From JBBQSN01 sp038213835 (GTDB lineage: Bacteria; Actinomycetota; Actinomycetes; Actinomycetales; CAWJMD01): 9,508 nucleotides of DNA. How positions within the stretch are numbered: the first letter of the stretch is position 1; each line of letters opens with the position of its first letter. The notes below the pieces were generated by a model, which searched no databases, was not told where the DNA came from, and saw only the letters and a program-made list of their open reading frames with translations. The stretch is from contig JBBQSN010000138.1 of the NCBI GenBank assembly GCA_038213835.1, forward strand, positions 1 to 9,508, read 5' to 3'. This document shows positions 6,870 to 9,508 of the stretch, piece by piece. The position numbers and the translations under genes were made by a program.

Positions 6870-6875
6870 AGCCTA
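6870..6875 (-). promoter_or_regulatory. Candidate -10 element for the M50-trmI-arc operon
   Basis: TAGGCT fits TANNNT and lies about 65 bases before the M50 start, downstream of the dppF terminator hairpin. No recognisable -35 is present. A promoter is needed somewhere in this 155-base gap if the hairpin terminates the dpp transcript. This is the best candidate but remains weak. Confidence 0.28.
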
Positions 6876-6906
6876 CGGAACCGGCTCGCCCTGGCCCGCC
6901 CGACCC

Positions 6907-6946
6907 GTCGGACGCTCGTGGCGACCGGGCAGCACGATCGTCCGAC
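6907..6946 (-). terminator. Hairpin terminator after dppF
   Basis: On the minus strand GTCGGACG pairs with CGTCCGAC over eight bases. After one mismatch TCGTG pairs with CACGA over five more, closing a 12-base loop. The structure begins 13 bases after the dppF stop. There is no U-tract, as is often seen in high-GC actinobacteria, so strength is uncertain. Since the stem is symmetric it could also act on the other strand, but no gene there would use it. Confidence 0.6.
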
Positions 6947-6959
6947 CGGTCGTGGGGGC

Positions 6960-8108
6960 TCAGTCGTCCCGCTGGTCGACCAGGACGCCGGCGGTGGTGG
7001 GGTCGTGCGACGCGGACGAGGCGCGGACGGTGCCGTCGCGCACCTCCTCGGCGAAGTGGCACGCGACCTGGTGGCCGGGGGCGAGCTCACGCAGCAGGGG
7101 CACCTCGTCGTGGCAGCGGGTCTCCTGCCGGAACGGGCACCGGGTGTGGAACCGGCAGCCGCTCGGGGGGTTCGCGGGGCTGGGGAGGTCGCCGGCGAGC
7201 AGGATCCGCTCGCGACGGTCCTCGACCTCGGGGTCCGGGACGGGGATCGCGGACATCAACGAGATCGTGTACGGGTGCAGCGGCTGGTCGTAGAGGCTGT
7301 CGCTGGGCGCCTCCTCCACGATCGTGCCGAGGTACATGACCCCGATGGTGTCGCTGATGTGCCGCACCACGGCGAGGTCGTGCGCGATCACGAGGTAGGT
7401 GAGGTCGAGGCTGTCCTGCAGCTCCTCCAGCAGGTTGATCACCTGTGCCTGCACCGAGACGTCGAGGGCGCTCACGGGCTCGTCAGCGATCACCAGGCGG
7501 GGGTTGAGCACCATCGCCCGGGCGATGCCGATCCGCTGCCGCTGGCCGCCGGAGAACTCGTGCGGGTACTTCGCGGCGGCCGAGGCCGGCAGGCCCACGA
7601 CCTCCAGCATCTCCAGCATCCGCTCGCGCCAGCGCGACTTCGGCACGGCGTCCTCGGCGTCGGAGTGCGCCCGCAGCGGCTCGGTGAGCAGGCTCTCGAC
7701 GCTCTGCCGCGGGTCCAGGCTGGCCATCGGGTCCTGGAACACCATCTGCATCTGCCGGCGGGCCCGACGCAACGCCTCGCCCTTGAGCGAGGCGAGGTCG
7801 GTGCCGTCGAGGAGCACCTGGCCGCCCGTGGGCTGCTCCAGCCGCAGGATGCCGCGACCCAGCGTCGACTTCCCGCAGCCGGACTCGCCGACCAGGCCGT
7901 AGGTCTCGCCGCGCCGCACCTGCAGCGAGACGCCGTCGACGGCGCGGACGTGGCCGACCGTGCGGTCGAAGACGAGGCCGCGCCGGATCGGGAAGTGCAC
8001 CTCGAGGTCGCGGACGTCGAGCAGGACCTCCCCCCGAGCCCCGGTTCGGGTCGGGCGGGCGCCGTCGGCGGACGGCTCCGAGAACCCCTTGTCCACGGAC
8101 GAGTTCAC
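6960..8108 (-). CDS. dppF: Peptide-type ABC transporter ATP-binding protein (DppF/OppF family)
   Basis: This is one of two ATPases that power a di/oligopeptide (PepT family) importer at the inner face of the membrane. The 382-residue product contains Walker A GESGCGKS (74-81), Q-loop Gln125 in MVFQDP, the ABC signature FSGGQ (185-189), Walker B LVIADE (205-210) and the switch His243 in IAHD. Beyond the ATPase core lies the peptide-transporter C-terminal domain with four cysteines (318, 324, 332, 350). In related DppD proteins such cysteines have been reported to hold an iron-sulfur cluster. The GTG start at 8108 overlaps the dppD stop by two bases and follows GAAGGAG, so the two ATPases are probably coupled and made in equal amounts. 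The substrate (dipeptide, oligopeptide or other) cannot be told from the ATPase. It is the last gene of the dpp block. Confidence 0.93.
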   Translation of the reverse strand: MNSSVDKGFSEPSADGARPTRTGARGEVLLDVRDLEVHFPIRRGLVFDRTVGHVRAVDGVSLQVRRGETYGLVGESGCGKSTLGRGILRLEQPTGGQVLLDGTDLASLKGEALRRARRQMQMVFQDPMASLDPRQSVESLLTEPLRAHSDAEDAVPKSRWRERMLEMLEVVGLPASAAAKYPHEFSGGQRQRIGIARAMVLNPRLVIADEPVSALDVSVQAQVINLLEELQDSLDLTYLVIAHDLAVVRHISDTIGVMYLGTIVEEAPSDSLYDQPLHPYTISLMSAIPVPDPEVEDRRERILLAGDLPSPANPPSGCRFHTRCPFRQETRCHDEVPLLRELAPGHQVACHFAEEVRDGTVRASSASHDPTTAGVLVDQRDD

Positions 8109-9232
8109 CGCAGCTCCTTCGTCGTGGTGCCTGCGTCGGTGCCCTCGGCGCCGTCGGCGCCGCCGGCGCCGTCGGTGCTGTCGCTGCCCTCGGCACCGGG
8201 CACCGGCGCCGGGTTCGCGCACCGCACCTCGTGGCCGGGCCGCACCGGGTCGGGCAGCAGCGCGAGGTCGGGCGAGCTGCACGCAGCGACCTCGTGCGGA
8301 CAGCGCGGCGCGAAGGCGCACTTGACCGACCAGGCGATGGTGTCGCGCGGCGTGCCGGGGATGGGCTTCAGCTTCTCGCCCCGGGGGGAGTCCAGTCGCG
8401 GGATGGACGCCAGGAGCCCCTGCGTGTAACGGTGCCGCGGGACACCGAACAGCTCGGTGCGAGAGGCGGTCTCGACGATCCGTCCGGAGTACATGACGTT
8501 GACCTCGTCGCACAGCCCGGCGACCACGCCGAGGTCGTGCGTGATCATGATCATCGCGGTGCCGGTCTCGGTGACGAGCTGCTTGAGCAGCTCGAGCACC
8601 TGCGCCTGGATCGTCACGTCGAGCGCGGTCGTCGGTTCGTCGGCGATCAGCAGCCGCGGCTTGCAGGCCAGCGCGATCGCGATCATCGCCCGCTGCCGCA
8701 TGCCGCCCGAGAGCTGGTGCGGGTACTCGGTGAGCCGTCGCCGCGGGTCCGGGATGCCCACGCGCCGGACGAGGTCCTCGGCCTCGTCGCGGGCGCTGCC
8801 GCGGTCGAGGTCGGTGTGGGCACGCAGCACCTCTGTGACCTGCAGGCCGACCGGGACCACCGGGTTGAGCGAGGACATGGGGTCCTGGAAGACCATCGCC
8901 AGGTCGCGGCCGCGCATCTTCGCCAGAGAGCGGTCGTTCATCGCCAGCAGGTCGTGACCGTCGAACCGCACCCGGCCGTCGACCGCCACGCCGCGGTTCG
9001 GGAGCAGGCCCATCACGGCCAGGGACGTGACGGACTTGCCGCTGCCCGATTCCCCGACCAGGCCGACGACCTGGCCGGCCGCGACGGAGAACGAGACGCC
9101 GTCGACGGCGTGCACGTCGCGCCGTCCGCGCCGGGTGAACCGGACCGAGAGGTCCTGCACGTCCAGCAACGGTCCGTCGCTGCCTGCCGCGCGGTCGCGA
9201 CCGGTGTCGAGCTCGGTGACGTCGGTGCTCAC
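8105..9232 (-). CDS. dppD: Peptide-type ABC transporter ATP-binding protein (DppD/OppD family)
   Basis: This is the second ATPase of the peptide importer and pairs with DppF. The 375-residue product shows Walker A GESGSGKS (60-67), Q-loop Gln116 in MVFQDP, the signature LSGGM (174-178), Walker B LLIADE (194-199) and the switch His232 in ITHD. The C-terminal domain has cysteines 305, 311, 318 and 338, in the spacing suggested to bind a 4Fe-4S cluster in related proteins. The last 30 residues are a low-complexity Gly/Ala/Asp tail built from 9-bp repeats. I place the start at the GTG at 9232 because GGAGGTGA sits eight bases upstream. A GTG three codons earlier (9241) overlaps the permease stop but lies inside that ribosome site, so it is less likely. 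Family and operon order agree with dppBCDF; the transported peptide is not known. Confidence 0.92.
   Translation of the reverse strand: MSTDVTELDTGRDRAAGSDGPLLDVQDLSVRFTRRGRRDVHAVDGVSFSVAAGQVVGLVGESGSGKSVTSLAVMGLLPNRGVAVDGRVRFDGHDLLAMNDRSLAKMRGRDLAMVFQDPMSSLNPVVPVGLQVTEVLRAHTDLDRGSARDEAEDLVRRVGIPDPRRRLTEYPHQLSGGMRQRAMIAIALACKPRLLIADEPTTALDVTIQAQVLELLKQLVTETGTAMIMITHDLGVVAGLCDEVNVMYSGRIVETASRTELFGVPRHRYTQGLLASIPRLDSPRGEKLKPIPGTPRDTIAWSVKCAFAPRCPHEVAACSSPDLALLPDPVRPGHEVRCANPAPVPGAEGSDSTDGAGGADGAEGTDAGTTTKELR
8135..8197 (-). repeat. Seven imperfect 9-bp tandem repeats in the dppD tail
   Basis: Seven consecutive nine-base units resembling GGCGCCGAC encode tripeptides of the form Gly-x-Asp/Glu (GAE, GSD, STD, GAG, GAD, GAE, GTD). 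The unit length is a multiple of three, so gain or loss of units would keep dppD in frame. The repeat sits in a tail outside the conserved ATPase and cysteine regions. Confidence 0.85.
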
Positions 9233-9237
9233 GCCGC

Positions 9238-9245
9238 TCACCTCC
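9238..9245 (-). promoter_or_regulatory. Ribosome binding site that decides the dppD start
   Basis: GGAGGTGA, a full match to the expected anti-Shine-Dalgarno, lies within the last codons of the permease gene. It is correctly spaced for the GTG at 9232 and overlaps the alternative GTG at 9241, which favours the shorter reading. Confidence 0.65.
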
Positions 9246-9508
9246 GGAACTTGGGGTCGAGTGCCTCGCGCAGCGCCTCACCGAGGAGGGTGAAGCCGAG
9301 CGCGGTGACCGTGATGCAGGCACCGGGCCACAGGGCGAGCTGGGGGTCGCTCTCGAGCCGGCTCTGCGCCTTGACCAGCATCCGGCCCCACTCCGCGACG
9401 GTGGGGTCCGGCGCGCCGAGCCCCAGGTAGGACAGGGCGGCGACCTCGATGATCGCCGTGGCCAGCACCAGGGTGGCCTGCACGATCACCGGCCCCATCG
9501 AGTTCGGC
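9238..9508 (-). CDS. dppC: Peptide-type ABC transporter permease (DppC family), C-terminal end only
   Basis: Only the last 90 codons or so are present; the gene starts to the right of the window. The visible part begins in the PNSMGPVIVQ segment that follows the EAA loop of DppC/OppC permeases. It contains a membrane helix with ATAIIEVAALSYLGLG, a periplasmic WGRML stretch, and a final helix (about WPGACITVTALGFTLLGEAL) ending in DPKFRR, the usual DppC terminus. It would form the membrane channel with a DppB partner and be driven by the two ATPases downstream. The stop is six bases before the dppD start. DppC rather than DppB is favoured by LSYLGLG and by direct succession to dppD. Confidence 0.88.
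   Translation of the reverse strand, partial: PNSMGPVIVQATLVLATAIIEVAALSYLGLGAPDPTVAEWGRMLVKAQSRLESDPQLALWPGACITVTALGFTLLGEALREALDPKFRR

Noticed and set aside
5347..7293. Plus-strand reading frame of 648 codons across trmI, M50 and dppF
   Set aside because: It spans three genes and two intergenic gaps on the other strand, with no ribosome site or domain, so it is a shadow.
8135..8197. CRISPR-like or regulatory repeat array
   Set aside because: The units are nine bases with no spacers and are in codon phase within dppD, so they are a coding minisatellite.
8109..9323. Continuous frame joining dppF to an upstream region (787 codons)
   Set aside because: The upstream part is a shifted frame of dppD rich in Arg and Pro. 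The real dppF start overlaps the dppD stop.

Overview
The window is a gene-dense, very GC-rich stretch (roughly 70% GC by eye) in which every convincing gene lies on the minus strand. A Pup-proteasome locus with GC-saturated third codon positions, GTG starts and GTGA stop/start overlaps points to an actinobacterium. I cannot place the genus from sequence alone. I see no rRNA, tRNA, mobile element, CRISPR array or plus-strand gene.

Reading in the direction of transcription (right to left), the first block (9508-6960) is the end of a peptide-type ABC importer operon: the C-terminal end of a DppC-like permease, then the two ATPases DppD and DppF. These genes are separated by a few bases or overlap. 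DppD carries an in-frame 9-bp tandem repeat in its tail. Thirteen bases after dppF a strong two-part hairpin without a U-tract probably ends this unit.

The second block (6804-1) is a proteolysis operon. It starts with a membrane-embedded M50/site-2 zinc protease with C-terminal CBS domains. Next come TrmI (tRNA m1A58 methyltransferase), the proteasomal AAA+ ATPase ARC (called Mpa in mycobacteria), the Pup deamidase/depupylase Dop, Pup itself, and the proteasome beta subunit PrcB, which runs off the left edge. PrcA and the ligase PafA would be expected further left. Together Dop activates Pup (GGQ to GGE), PafA (not seen here) attaches it to proteins, ARC recognises and unfolds pupylated substrates, and PrcA/PrcB degrade them. 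Dop can also remove Pup.

The Pup-proteasome system is well described, so I do not claim a new system. The points most worth a second look are these: a Pup with one lysine only; a hairpin that would bury the arc ribosome-binding site; a possible leaderless trmI start; the M50 protease heading the proteasome genes; structured gaps before dop and pup that could retune expression inside the operon; and the codon-phased minisatellite in dppD.
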